Shown here piece by piece: positions 9,285 through 17,190 of a DNA stretch of 37,564 nucleotides. The notes under the pieces were generated by a model that saw nothing but the letters and a program-made list of their open reading frames with translations, was not told the DNA's origin and made no database searches. The DNA lies in contig URFM01000036.1 of assembly GCA_900547035.1 (NCBI GenBank), positions 1 to 37,564 on the forward strand, written 5' to 3'. Positions within the stretch are counted from its first letter, which is position 1, and every line of letters starts with the position of its first letter. The position numbers and the translations under genes were made by a program. This DNA is from an uncultured Clostridium sp. (GTDB lineage: Bacteria > Bacillota > Clostridia > Lachnospirales > Lachnospiraceae).

Positions 9285-9313
9285 AGGGTATGTGGTTTCC
9301 TGGCAGAATATGC
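9285..9313 (-). promoter_or_regulatory. Sigma-E-type sporulation promoter of the CotS-like gene
   Basis: On the minus strand GCATATT (9313-9307) fits the sigma-E -35 consensus KMATATT exactly. After 14 bases CATACCCT (9292-9285) fits the -10 consensus CATACANT at all but one position. It stands just upstream of a coat gene, where mother-cell sigma-E control is expected. Confidence 0.7.
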
Positions 9314-9383
9314 CACGTCCGCTAAACTCGCCGAATCCCTGGCTAATGCCTCAGGTAAAATGGTTCGTCTGTCATAACCGCAC

Positions 9384-9410
9384 AAAAAAGGAGGGAATTT
9401 TCGTCCCTCC
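9384..9410 (-). terminator. Rho-independent terminator after trmL
   Basis: GGAGGGA pairs with TCCCTCC around a short loop and is followed by a run of six T on the minus strand, just past the trmL stop. It marks the end of the long housekeeping run that begins at 17810. Confidence 0.9.
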
Positions 9411-9416
9411 CAAACA

Positions 9417-9914
9417 CTACCAGCGCAGCCGGTGAAGCTGCCCGGTTAATTTCATATGGTCGAATTCATTCTGACGCAGAGCCTCATAGAGGACGATGGC
9501 AACGGAGTTGGAAAGATTCAGGGAGCGAATCTCTCCCCACATAGGAATCCGCAGGCATTCTTCCGGATGTTTTACCAGAATCTCCTCCGGAATTCCCGCG
9601 CTTTCCTTTCCGAACATAATGTAGCAGTCCGGCCCGTAGGAAACCTCCGTGTAGACCTTCTTTCCCTTGGTAGTGGCAAAATACATATTTCCCACTGCCT
9701 GTGGATTGCGCTGGAGGAAATCCTCGTAATCGCTATACACCGTTACATCCAGCTTATCCCAGTAATCCAGGCCGGCCCGCTTTAAGGCCTTCTCATTCAG
9801 CTTAAAACCCAGGGGCTCAATCAGGTGAAGGCGGCTTGCGGTAGCTGCGCAGGTGCGGCCGATATTTCCCGTGTTGGCCGGCATCTCCGGCTCTAAAAGC
9901 ACAATATTAATCAT
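9417..9914 (-). CDS. trmL: tRNA (cytidine(34)-2'-O)-methyltransferase TrmL
   Basis: A 165-residue SPOUT-class methyltransferase that methylates the 2'-O of the wobble base in tRNA-Leu isoacceptors using S-adenosylmethionine. The N-terminus MINIVLLEPEMPANTGNIGR is the family signature. The trefoil-knot motifs are present: FGKESAGIPEE (about 107-117) and the C-terminal IPMWGEIRSLNLSNSVAIVLYE region. Length matches the family (about 155-165). The start at 9914 lies 3 bases past the aminotransferase stop, with GGAAAGG upstream, so it is translated from the same message and is the last gene before the terminator. Confidence 0.95.
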   Translation of the reverse strand: MINIVLLEPEMPANTGNIGRTCAATASRLHLIEPLGFKLNEKALKRAGLDYWDKLDVTVYSDYEDFLQRNPQAVGNMYFATTKGKKVYTEVSYGPDCYIMFGKESAGIPEEILVKHPEECLRIPMWGEIRSLNLSNSVAIVLYEALRQNEFDHMKLTGQLHRLRW

Positions 9915-9917
9915 CCC

Positions 9918-11087
9918 TTACGCCTTTCCGTCCAGACGGTCCACAAACCGTTTAATCCGTCCAAGGGCCTTTTTCAGGCTCTCCAGGGAGTATGCGTAGG
10001 AGATGCGCAGAAATCCCTCGCCGCAGTCGCCGAAGGCCGTTCCCGGAACCACCGCCACCTTCTCCTCCTTCAGCAGACGGGTGGCAAACTCATCGGAGCT
10101 CATGCCAAAACGTTTGATATTGGGGAAGGTGTAAAATGCGCCCTGAGGCTCAAAGCAGCTGATGTTCATCTCCTCAAAAGCATGGAGCAGGTAACGCCGC
10201 CTCTGATTGTAGGATTCCCGCATAGCCTCCACATCCTGGTCCCCGTTTTTCATAGCGTCCACCGCTGCGTACTGGCTGGTGGTAGGAGCGCACATAATGG
10301 CGTACTGATGAATTTTCAGCATCTGCTTTAAAATAATCTCCGGAGCCGCCGCGTATCCCAGACGCCATCCGGTCATGGCGTATGCCTTTGAAAAGCCGTT
10401 GATCAGGACTGTCCGCTCCTTCATGCCCGGCAGGGAAGCAATGGTCACATGACGGTCTGCATAGGTCAGCTCCGAGTAAATCTCATCGGACAGGACAAAG
10501 AGATCCTTCTCAATGACAATTTTGGCAATCTTTTCCAAATCCTCCCGTTCCATAATAGCTCCCGTGGGGTTGTTGGGGAAGGGCAGAATCAGGATTTTGG
10601 TCTTATCGGTGATCTTCTCCAGGAGCTTCTCCGGCGTCAGACGGAACCGGTCCTTCTCCTCCAGTTCAATAATCACCGGAACGCCGTCGGCCAGAACCGT
10701 ACAGGGCAGATAGGAAACATAGCTGGGCTGGGGAATCAGCACCTCGTCCCCGGGATTCAGCATAGCTCTCAGGGCAATGTCGATGGCTTCGCTGCCTCCC
10801 ACCGTTACCAGAATCTCGTGGTCCGGATCGTAGGACACATCGCAGCGCCGCTTCAGATAATAACTGATTTCATCTTTCAAAGGCTTTAATCCGGCGTTGG
10901 ACGTATAGAAAGTGCGGCCTTTTTCCAGGGAGTAAATTCCCTCCTCCCGCACATGCCAGGGAGTATCAAAGTCCGGCTCGCCCACGCCCAGGGAGATAGC
11001 CCCCTCCATCTCGTTGACAATATCGAAGAACTTGCGGATGCCGGAAGGGGGAATCTGTACAATTTTATCAGATAATGGATTTCTCAT
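9918..11087 (-). CDS. Class I/II PLP aminotransferase (aspartate/aromatic type)
   Basis: A 389-residue cytosolic aminotransferase. The fold-type I landmarks are in order: substrate-binding GVGEPDF (34-40), NNPTG (172-176), SDEIYSELTY (200-209), the PLP lysine K234 in GFSKAYAMTGWRLGY, and an arginine in FLRISYA near the C-terminus that would bind the substrate carboxylate. It overlaps the Lrp-type regulator by 4 bases (ATGA), so the pair is translationally coupled. Such Lrp-aminotransferase pairs commonly handle amino-acid supply or breakdown. The amino-acid specificity (aspartate, aromatic or alanine) cannot be read from the sequence. Confidence 0.9.
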   Translation of the reverse strand: MRNPLSDKIVQIPPSGIRKFFDIVNEMEGAISLGVGEPDFDTPWHVREEGIYSLEKGRTFYTSNAGLKPLKDEISYYLKRRCDVSYDPDHEILVTVGGSEAIDIALRAMLNPGDEVLIPQPSYVSYLPCTVLADGVPVIIELEEKDRFRLTPEKLLEKITDKTKILILPFPNNPTGAIMEREDLEKIAKIVIEKDLFVLSDEIYSELTYADRHVTIASLPGMKERTVLINGFSKAYAMTGWRLGYAAAPEIILKQMLKIHQYAIMCAPTTSQYAAVDAMKNGDQDVEAMRESYNQRRRYLLHAFEEMNISCFEPQGAFYTFPNIKRFGMSSDEFATRLLKEEKVAVVPGTAFGDCGEGFLRISYAYSLESLKKALGRIKRFVDRLDGKA

Positions 11088-11578
11088 GGGGTAATCAACA
11101 TCCTTTCATCCTGCACCGGATCCGAAATAATGGTGCCGTGGTCTTTGTATTTCTTTAAGACAAAATGGGTAGCTGTGCTTAAAACCGCCTCCATGGGCGC
11201 CAGTTTCTCGGATACGAACTGAGCCACCTGGCGCATGGTCTTTCCCTCAATGAATACCGTAAAATCGAAGGAACCGCTCATCAGATAGACGGCGTTCACC
11301 TCGCTGTACTGATAAATTCGTTCCGCGATCTTGTCAAATCCCATACCTCTCTGAGGGGTCACCTTTACCTCGATTAAGGCTACCACCTTTTCTTCGCTGG
11401 TGTTGTCCCAGTTAATCAGCGTATGATATCCGCAGATAATATGCTCCTTCTCCATATCCGCAATCTCATTTGCCACTGCCGGCTCGCTCTCGCCTAAAAG
11501 AACGGCCAAATCCTTTAAATCAATCCGGCTGTTCTTCTCAATTACCGCAAGAATCCGTTCTCTCATAATATTTTCCAT
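11084..11578 (-). CDS. Lrp/AsnC-family transcriptional regulator
   Basis: A 164-residue DNA-binding regulator. The N-terminal winged helix-turn-helix covers about residues 5-50 (ILAVIEKNSRIDLKDLAVLL, then AVANEIADMEKEHII). The C-terminal RAM/AsnC ligand-binding and oligomerisation domain covers about 63-140 (VVALIEVKVTPQ, then VYLMSGSFDFTVFIEG). The last 20 residues extend past the usual family end. AAGGAGAG lies about 12 bases before the ATG at 11578; a second ATG five codons in is possible. Overlap with the aminotransferase start suggests it governs that gene, and probably its own expression, in response to an amino acid. Confidence 0.9.
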   Translation of the reverse strand: MENIMRERILAVIEKNSRIDLKDLAVLLGESEPAVANEIADMEKEHIICGYHTLINWDNTSEEKVVALIEVKVTPQRGMGFDKIAERIYQYSEVNAVYLMSGSFDFTVFIEGKTMRQVAQFVSEKLAPMEAVLSTATHFVLKKYKDHGTIISDPVQDERMLITP

Positions 11579-11634
11579 GTTTTACTTACTCTCTCCTTTT
11601 TATAACGTTTTCGCAGCGATTCCACCCGGTATCG

Positions 11635-12192
11635 CTACAGCTTTTTAATCTCGTCCGGCTGGGGCCTCTCCAAAAAACCGGCCTCTTCTCCTCCGTGAAA
11701 CATCCTTCTGGAAATCCCCTCCGTCACCCGGCCAATGACCGCCGCCGGAATCCCCATCTGCTCCAGAGCCCTTACCGCCCGTCCTCCATTGTCCGCCGCC
11801 GCCACAAAGGCGTCTGAAGTCAGCAGGCGGTATGGATTTAAATGGAACAGCTCGCATACCTCCACCGTAATCTGTCTAAGGGGGATTTTCTTTAAGTCAA
11901 ATTCAATTCCGATATCCATTTTCCCGGAAAAATTCCAGAGGGCAGCTAATACGCCGCCCTCTCCAACCGCTTCCCACGCGCTTATTTCTCTTTCCAGAAC
12001 CGGCCGGGCCGCTCCGCCGCAAACCACCTGGCCGAAGGCCTTCTCTTCTTCCTCCTGACCGGACAGCTGCTCTTCCAGGAATACGGGCGAAAAGCGCCGA
12101 TCCAATTTCTCCTTATGAAGGCAGGCAATTTCCCTGGTTCCCGCTAAGCCGGCCAGTCCCGCCATAATCAGGTCCTGGCCGGGACGGGCCAT
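11635..12192 (-). CDS. AIR-synthase-related protein, C-terminal half only (HypE/PurM-like)
   Basis: A 185-residue protein matching the C-terminal domain of the AIR-synthase/HypE superfamily. Visible traits are AGLAGLAGTREIA (equivalent to the family's WIGLEGTAILA), GEGGVLAALWNF, then DLKKIPLRQITVEVCELFHLNPYRLL, and a closing domain with PAAVIGRVTEG. The N-terminal ATP-binding half (about 140-150 residues in full-length homologues) is absent. The upstream bases are occupied by the VanW gene, so this is not a window or start-choice artefact. An ATG at 12225 overlaps the VanW stop as ATGA, but the AGGAGGAG eight bases before 12192 favours the shorter form. Whether this half-protein works alone is unknown. 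Confidence 0.75.
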   Translation of the reverse strand: MARPGQDLIMAGLAGLAGTREIACLHKEKLDRRFSPVFLEEQLSGQEEEEKAFGQVVCGGAARPVLEREISAWEAVGEGGVLAALWNFSGKMDIGIEFDLKKIPLRQITVEVCELFHLNPYRLLTSDAFVAAADNGGRAVRALEQMGIPAAVIGRVTEGISRRMFHGGEEAGFLERPQPDEIKKL

Positions 12193-12221
12193 GAAATTGC
12201 TCTCCTCCTGTTTCTCCTGCC

Positions 12222-13850
12222 TCATCCCAGAGCCTCCCGGCTTCCAAACTCTGCTGCCTGCGCTACCGGGACCACAGCAGCCCCCTCGGAAGCCGCTGTT
12301 TCTGCCGGCGCCGCCGCAGACTGGGGATCCGGCTCTGGTGCCGGAGCGGGAGCTTCTGTCTGAGCCGCTGGAGCCGTCTCGGCGGGAGCTTCCGTCTGGG
12401 CCGGCGCCGTCACGCCGGGACCTCCGTTAACCCCCTCGATTACCTGAGGCTCTGTAGGCTGTACTGCGTCTGTGGGAGCCGGGGCAGTTTCCACCGGAGC
12501 CGCCACCGGGGTAGGACCTACCCGGTAGATGGCTTTGGAAGCGTTGTAGCTGTCCGTGTGCAGCAGAGTCCGCTCCGTTTCCACGCCGTCCACCGTTACC
12601 ACCTTCCACAGCCGGGACCGAAGTCCCGTATGGGAAGACTGAACACGCACTCTGGCGCCTGGCGCCAGGCTGTTGTCCACAATCAGCTGAGGCTCCCCGG
12701 GACTCGTGGTCCCCAACGTCTCGGAAACGTATTCCACCGTCCGGTTGGCCGGTCTGGTTTCCTTCCCGTAAATAGTAAAGGTCAGCTTTTTATTTTCCGT
12801 ATAGCCTTCCACGTAGATAGGCGTGCTGTAATTGTTGGTTATCTTGATATCCTTGTAGGTACCCGCAATCGCCGCATCCATGGATGGCTTTACATAGGTG
12901 ACAATCATGGAGTGGTTCTGCCTCTGGGTAATCTCCAGTTCCGCCTGAAGGGCTGTGTTGTACAGGGTAGTGGCAATCTGGCATACGCCGCCGCCAATGC
13001 TGTCCACCACCTGACCGTTCTCATAGGCCGCTGCTGACTTGTAGCCGTTTTCTCTCGTAAAAGGCTGCAGGCACTCGTAGCCGGATAAGGTTTGACCGGG
13101 CATCACGACTCTCCCGTTAATCTTAGCAGCTCCCACCGCCAGATTGGTGGACCTGGCGGAACCGCTGCTGGAAAAATCCGTTGTAAATGTACCTAATACA
13201 TCCTGAATGGTTTCCAAATCCTCTGTCTTTACCGCAGGCTCCTGAACGGCTACCACCGCTGTAATTTTCAGAGGCTCCTCCAGATTTTCCGCTGTCATCG
13301 CCTGATTCATGGCTTCTTCCGTGGCCCCGATGTCCACAATCCGCCCAGTCACCGACGGCGTTACCTGAAAAGCCCCGTTCTCCCGGATAATCGAGGCGTC
13401 CTGGGGCGCAACTGTCAAATCCCGGCAGCGGTCATTGACAAAAGCCGTCACCAGCTGGTCCTCCACCTGGGTCTGAACGTCCACCTCCACAGGAGCCTGC
13501 TTTACATCTGCCTGGGCCATATACTGCTGCACCAGGCTTCCGTACTGGAACCGGTCTGACACAACCTGCACCGCATCCGTGTTGGCCCAGTGAAATCCAA
13601 GCTCCCCGGCTGTAGTCTCAATCTCAGTTCCGTCTACATCCAATATAATAGTCTGTCCGGCCAATCCGTCCACATACTCCTGGACTTTTGCCCGGGCCTC
13701 TTCTTCGGTCATGCCGCCCAAGCTCTGGTTCCCCACATACACGCCTTCCGGCAGTGTCTGGGCCCAGGAAATCATGGGCGGCATTGCCGCAAGCAGCACC
13801 ATACCAAAGGCCGCTGCGGCTATTTCCTTTATCCACACGACTTTTTTCAT
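12222..13850 (-). CDS. VanW-family surface protein with peptidoglycan-binding-like domain
   Basis: A 542-residue exported protein. A membrane anchor/signal lies at about 9-30. YoaR-type putative peptidoglycan-binding repeats cover about 45-205. A VanW domain covers about 218-350 and includes GGGVCQIATTLYNTALQAEL (287-306). A G5-like beta segment covers about 375-445. The last 95 residues are a disordered tail of Pro, Ala, Glu and Thr. VanW proteins accompany some vancomycin-resistance clusters but are widespread in Clostridia with no settled function; no van gene is near. AGAGGAG lies 7 bases before the ATG. It follows the 33-residue membrane protein by 20 bases in the same run. Confidence 0.9.
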   Translation of the reverse strand: MKKVVWIKEIAAAAFGMVLLAAMPPMISWAQTLPEGVYVGNQSLGGMTEEEARAKVQEYVDGLAGQTIILDVDGTEIETTAGELGFHWANTDAVQVVSDRFQYGSLVQQYMAQADVKQAPVEVDVQTQVEDQLVTAFVNDRCRDLTVAPQDASIIRENGAFQVTPSVTGRIVDIGATEEAMNQAMTAENLEEPLKITAVVAVQEPAVKTEDLETIQDVLGTFTTDFSSSGSARSTNLAVGAAKINGRVVMPGQTLSGYECLQPFTRENGYKSAAAYENGQVVDSIGGGVCQIATTLYNTALQAELEITQRQNHSMIVTYVKPSMDAAIAGTYKDIKITNNYSTPIYVEGYTENKKLTFTIYGKETRPANRTVEYVSETLGTTSPGEPQLIVDNSLAPGARVRVQSSHTGLRSRLWKVVTVDGVETERTLLHTDSYNASKAIYRVGPTPVAAPVETAPAPTDAVQPTEPQVIEGVNGGPGVTAPAQTEAPAETAPAAQTEAPAPAPEPDPQSAAAPAETAASEGAAVVPVAQAAEFGSREALG

Positions 13851-13870
13851 AAACTACTCCTCTCGCCCGG

Positions 13871-13972
13871 TCAATACATAACCGCGCTCAAGACAATGGG
13901 AATCACCATCGCCAGTACCAGAATTACCACAATCACCGTTGAGATGATCTTACGGATTTTCGGGTCTTTCAT
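13871..13972 (-). CDS. 33-residue single-pass membrane protein
   Basis: This small open frame encodes a basic N-terminus (KDPKIRKII) followed by one strongly hydrophobic helix of about 23 residues and a short end (VMY). Its ATG overlaps the exonuclease stop codon as ATGA, and AAGGTG lies 8 bases upstream, a textbook translational-coupling layout. The VanW start follows 20 bases later with its own ribosome site. Function is unknown; the layout argues it is a real gene, since the coupled start, the ribosome site and the hydrophobicity all agree. Short membrane proteins of this size often modulate a larger membrane partner; that is inference. Confidence 0.7.
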   Translation of the reverse strand: MKDPKIRKIISTVIVVILVLAMVIPIVLSAVMY

Positions 13973-14703
13973 TCTGCATTCACCTTCTTTGTCATTCTTC
14001 CGTACTGTGATATGATCTGATCGATCATCCTGGAAGCCTCGCTGCGGCTTAAGGAATCAATCTGCACAGTTACGTTTATTCTATGATATTTTGATAAATC
14101 GCGCAAGTAGTCTTTTTGCCTTTTTGTGGCAGGCTGCTCCCGTTTTACACGAATTTCCAACGGCCTGGGGGCAAACAGCTCCGGCCGCTCCATTCCGTAC
14201 TGTCCCAGGAGCTTCTGGTAAAGGAGATGAGCGCTGACGGCGTCCGCCTGGGCCCGGTGGGCCTCCGTCTGGGAAATGCCGTACCAAGCGCAGGCCGCGC
14301 CGAGGTTTTTGGACTCTCCCGCCGGCATAAAGGACCGGCACAGCCCCAGGGTGTCAAGGACATTGGCCGGAAGCTTCAGCCCGGCGTTAACCGCCGCCTG
14401 CTGGAGAAAACTGTAATCAAAGGAAATGTTGTGGCCCAGGAGCGGGAGTTCTCCGCAGAATTTCACCAGCTCTCCGATGACAGCCTCCACCTCAGGTGCC
14501 TCCCGGACCAGATCGTCGGTAATCCCGGTCAGCCGTGTAATCTCCGGCGCAATGGGGCGGCAGGGCTGGATTAAGGTCACAAACCGATCCTGAATCTGTC
14601 CCTCCGCCACATAAAGGGCGGCGATTTCCAAAATTTTGTCCCGCTTGGGCGCAAGCCCCGTTGTTTCAACATCAATGGCAATATAGGAATTGGCTGCCGT
14701 CAT
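13969..14703 (-). CDS. DnaQ-like DEDDh 3'-5' exonuclease
   Basis: A 244-residue exonuclease related to the epsilon subunit of DNA polymerase III. The five catalytic residues are in place: Asp11 and Glu13 (DVETTG), Asp96 (HNISFDYSFL), His149 and Asp154 (HRAQAD). Residues 1-175 form the nuclease. The C-terminal 55 residues contain a TKRQKDYLRDLSKYH stretch and SRSEASRMIDQII, resembling the small helical DUF3072-type module of nucleic-acid enzymes. AAGGAAG lies upstream of the ATG. It follows nth by 47 bases, consistent with DNA repair or processing. Without a polymerase neighbour, a proofreading role is unproved. Confidence 0.88.
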   Translation of the reverse strand: MTAANSYIAIDVETTGLAPKRDKILEIAALYVAEGQIQDRFVTLIQPCRPIAPEITRLTGITDDLVREAPEVEAVIGELVKFCGELPLLGHNISFDYSFLQQAAVNAGLKLPANVLDTLGLCRSFMPAGESKNLGAACAWYGISQTEAHRAQADAVSAHLLYQKLLGQYGMERPELFAPRPLEIRVKREQPATKRQKDYLRDLSKYHRINVTVQIDSLSRSEASRMIDQIISQYGRMTKKVNAE

Positions 14704-14750
14704 GGTATTTCTTCCTTCTTTCTATGTATTATGATACAAGTTCCGAAAAA

Positions 14751-15413
14751 TCATGCTTCCGTACCGCTGTACTCAGGGCAGAACTGTCTTAGAAAGCATT
14801 CTTCACATTTGGGCTTTCTGGCGGTGCAGATGGTCCTTCCCAGGGTAATGATGTGGATATTCCAGAGAATCCAGTGGTCCCTGGGAAGAACTTCCATCAG
14901 CTCATATTCGATTTTCTCCGGGTCCTCTGAGACGGCAAGCCCCAGCTTCCGGGAGATTCGTTTCACATGGGTATCCACTACGATGCTTGGAATATGGTAA
15001 ATATTTCCGCGGATAACATTGGCCGTCTTTCTCCCCACTCCCGCAAGGCCGATCAAATCCTTGATGTCGGAGGGCACCTGGCCGCCGTATTCTTTTAGCA
15101 GCGCTTTGCAGCAGGCAATGATATTTTTTGCCTTTGTATGGTAAAATCCGGTAGAATGAATATCCTGCTCCAGTTCTTTTAAGTCCGCGGCCGCAAACTT
15201 TTCCAGGCTGCCGTACTTTTTAAATAAATCTGCCGTTACCAGATTCACCCGGGCGTCAGTACACTGGGCGCTTAAAATCACCGCAATCAGCAGCTGCCAG
15301 GGCGTTTCATAATTGAGATAACAGCGGTAGTCCGTGCCGTACTCCCGGTCCAAGGCGTCAAGGATGCTCTGGACCCGGAGGGTCCGGCGGGATTTTGATT
15401 CTTTTGTTCTCAT
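14751..15413 (-). CDS. nth: Endonuclease III (DNA glycosylase/AP lyase)
   Basis: A 220-residue base-excision repair enzyme that removes oxidised pyrimidines and cleaves the abasic site. The helix-hairpin-helix GLAGVGRKTA carries the catalytic Lys129, and VDTHVKR carries Asp147. The C-terminal [4Fe-4S] ligands Cys196, Cys203, Cys206 and Cys212 show the exact C-x6-C-x2-C-x5-C spacing. The start at 15413 has AGAGGA about 6 bases upstream; an in-frame start at 15479 would overlap the radical-SAM gene and has no such site. It stands 25 bases downstream of that gene in the dCMP-deaminase run. Confidence 0.96.
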   Translation of the reverse strand: MRTKESKSRRTLRVQSILDALDREYGTDYRCYLNYETPWQLLIAVILSAQCTDARVNLVTADLFKKYGSLEKFAAADLKELEQDIHSTGFYHTKAKNIIACCKALLKEYGGQVPSDIKDLIGLAGVGRKTANVIRGNIYHIPSIVVDTHVKRISRKLGLAVSEDPEKIEYELMEVLPRDHWILWNIHIITLGRTICTARKPKCEECFLRQFCPEYSGTEA

Positions 15414-15438
15414 CTTTTTTCCTCTTTTTAATCGCAAT

Positions 15439-17187
15439 TCAGGATGGCGCATGGATTTGAATTTCCCAGCACACTGCATTATAGCTTAAAGGGTCCCGCC
15501 GGCGGTAGTCAAACAGGAGAAGGCATCCGTCCCTCATCTCCTCCAGATGGAACAGGCGGGCCCTCTGCCCGGAATCCATCTGCCGGTATTCCATAAGTAC
15601 CGGCGGATTCTCCTCCCTGCCGTTCAGAAGCCTGACCGCCTGCTGGCGGGCGTAAGAGGGGGCTCTTGCAAAAGAGGGACGGCTTTTGGCATTTTCCCGC
15701 AGGTAAAGATCCGTCATCAGGGCGTCCCGGTACTCTTCCATCGTCTCCGCCCCCAAACCCAGGCCGGAAATAAAGTTCCACAGAATCTCAAACCTGGCCA
15801 TGCGGCTGTGGCTGAGCCGGTCCAGGCCTTCCCGTTCGTAATACCTGGCCAGGGCCTCAAACATCTCATAAGGGGAGGCAAACTCCCGCTCCAGCAGGCT
15901 CATCGCCGTCACGAACTGGCGGCTGTTGTAGTGGATCTCCACCATCTCTTCCACCCCTTTTAAGGCCAGCACTTCTTTGTAGGACAGCCATTGGGTAAAC
16001 AGCACCTCGTAGGGCGGATTGGGGGAACTGACAATCCCGTATCCGTTCGCCATCGCTTCCATGGGGGAGCCGTTCAGCACCTTCAAAAAGCCCAGCTGCA
16101 GCTGCTCCGGCCTCATGGCGTATACCTGGTTAAAGGAATTTTGGAAACTGGCGAAATCTTCAAAGGGCAGCCCCGCAATCAGGTCCAGATGCTGATGGAT
16201 GTTTTTTCCTTCATTAATCCGCGCCGTAGTACATCCAATTTTCCCCAAATCCGTTGGACGGTGGATGGCCTTTAAGGTTTCCGGGTTGGTGCTCTGAACC
16301 CCGATTTCCAGCTGTACCAGCCCGGGCCGCATCTGTCCCAAAAGTTCCAGCTCCTCCTCATCCAGCAAATCCGCCGCGATTTCAAAGTGAAAGTTGGTGA
16401 TTCCCCGGTCCTTCTCCAAAATATGGTTCCAGATTGCCATGGCGTGGCTCTTTTTGCAGTTAAAGGTCCGGTCAATGAATTTTACCTGAGGGACCTTCTG
16501 CTCCAGAAAATAATCCAGTTCTTCCAGGACCTTTGAGAGGGAGCGGAACCGCAGCCCCTTTTCCACGGAGGACAGGCAGTAGGCGCAGGAAAAGGGGCAG
16601 CCCCGGCTGCTCTCGTAATAGACAATCCGGTGCTCCATCTGTTCCGGCGGGATATCTTTATAATAGAAGGGAATCCGGTCCAAAGCCAGGGGCTCCCGGT
16701 CCGGCGTCTCGATGATCTCCCCATCCTCTCCCCGGAAGCTGATGCCGTCGATGGCGGAAAGCTGAAGGTCGGAGGGCGCCATTTTTGTCTCCTCATACAG
16801 CTGCGCAAGGGAGGCGAAGGTCTCCTCCCCCTCCCCTCTCATGATACCTTTTACCTGGGGCATCGTCCGGAGAATCTCCCCGCAGTCAAAAGAAACCTCC
16901 GGCCCTCCCAGCCAGATGGGAACTCCCGGCAGAATGCGGACCAGATCCGGAATCAGGCTCCGGATGAGGGAAATGTTCCAGATATAGCAGGAGAAGCCCA
17001 CAAACTGAGGACTTCTCCTGAACAGGTCGCTCCGTATATCCTCCAGCCGGTGGTTGATGGTATACTCCGCAACCTGAATCTCTTCTTTTTTGCAGCGCCC
17101 GGTTTCGATGGCATAGGCCCGCAGACTGTACACCGCGGGATTGGAATGGATGTATTTGGCATTCACCGCCCCAAGGAGAATCTTCAC
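15439..17187 (-). CDS. B12-binding-fold radical SAM protein (DUF4080-type)
   Basis: A 582-residue protein. Residues about 1-135 form a cobalamin-binding-like Rossmann domain (WLGGPEVSF at 92-100, MRGEGEETF at 116-124), though the canonical B12-ligand His motif is not obvious. The radical SAM core follows with the cluster motif Cys197-x3-Cys201-x2-Cys204 (RGCPFSCAYC) and then FIDRTFN. The C-terminal 200 residues match what I know as DUF4080. The substrate is unknown. It uses a GTG start at 17187; GAGGTG at the end of the dCMP deaminase gene serves as the ribosome site, with 3 bases between the genes. Its stop codon sits in a sequence close to the palindromic repeat core. Confidence 0.85.
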   Translation of the reverse strand: MKILLGAVNAKYIHSNPAVYSLRAYAIETGRCKKEEIQVAEYTINHRLEDIRSDLFRRSPQFVGFSCYIWNISLIRSLIPDLVRILPGVPIWLGGPEVSFDCGEILRTMPQVKGIMRGEGEETFASLAQLYEETKMAPSDLQLSAIDGISFRGEDGEIIETPDREPLALDRIPFYYKDIPPEQMEHRIVYYESSRGCPFSCAYCLSSVEKGLRFRSLSKVLEELDYFLEQKVPQVKFIDRTFNCKKSHAMAIWNHILEKDRGITNFHFEIAADLLDEEELELLGQMRPGLVQLEIGVQSTNPETLKAIHRPTDLGKIGCTTARINEGKNIHQHLDLIAGLPFEDFASFQNSFNQVYAMRPEQLQLGFLKVLNGSPMEAMANGYGIVSSPNPPYEVLFTQWLSYKEVLALKGVEEMVEIHYNSRQFVTAMSLLEREFASPYEMFEALARYYEREGLDRLSHSRMARFEILWNFISGLGLGAETMEEYRDALMTDLYLRENAKSRPSFARAPSYARQQAVRLLNGREENPPVLMEYRQMDSGQRARLFHLEEMRDGCLLLFDYRRRDPLSYNAVCWEIQIHAPS

Positions 17188-17190
17188 GGC

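Noticed and set aside
12222..13850. Glycopeptide resistance locus because of the VanW domain
   Set aside because: No vanA/B ligase, vanH, vanX or VanRS genes are nearby; VanW-domain proteins are common in Clostridia outside resistance clusters.
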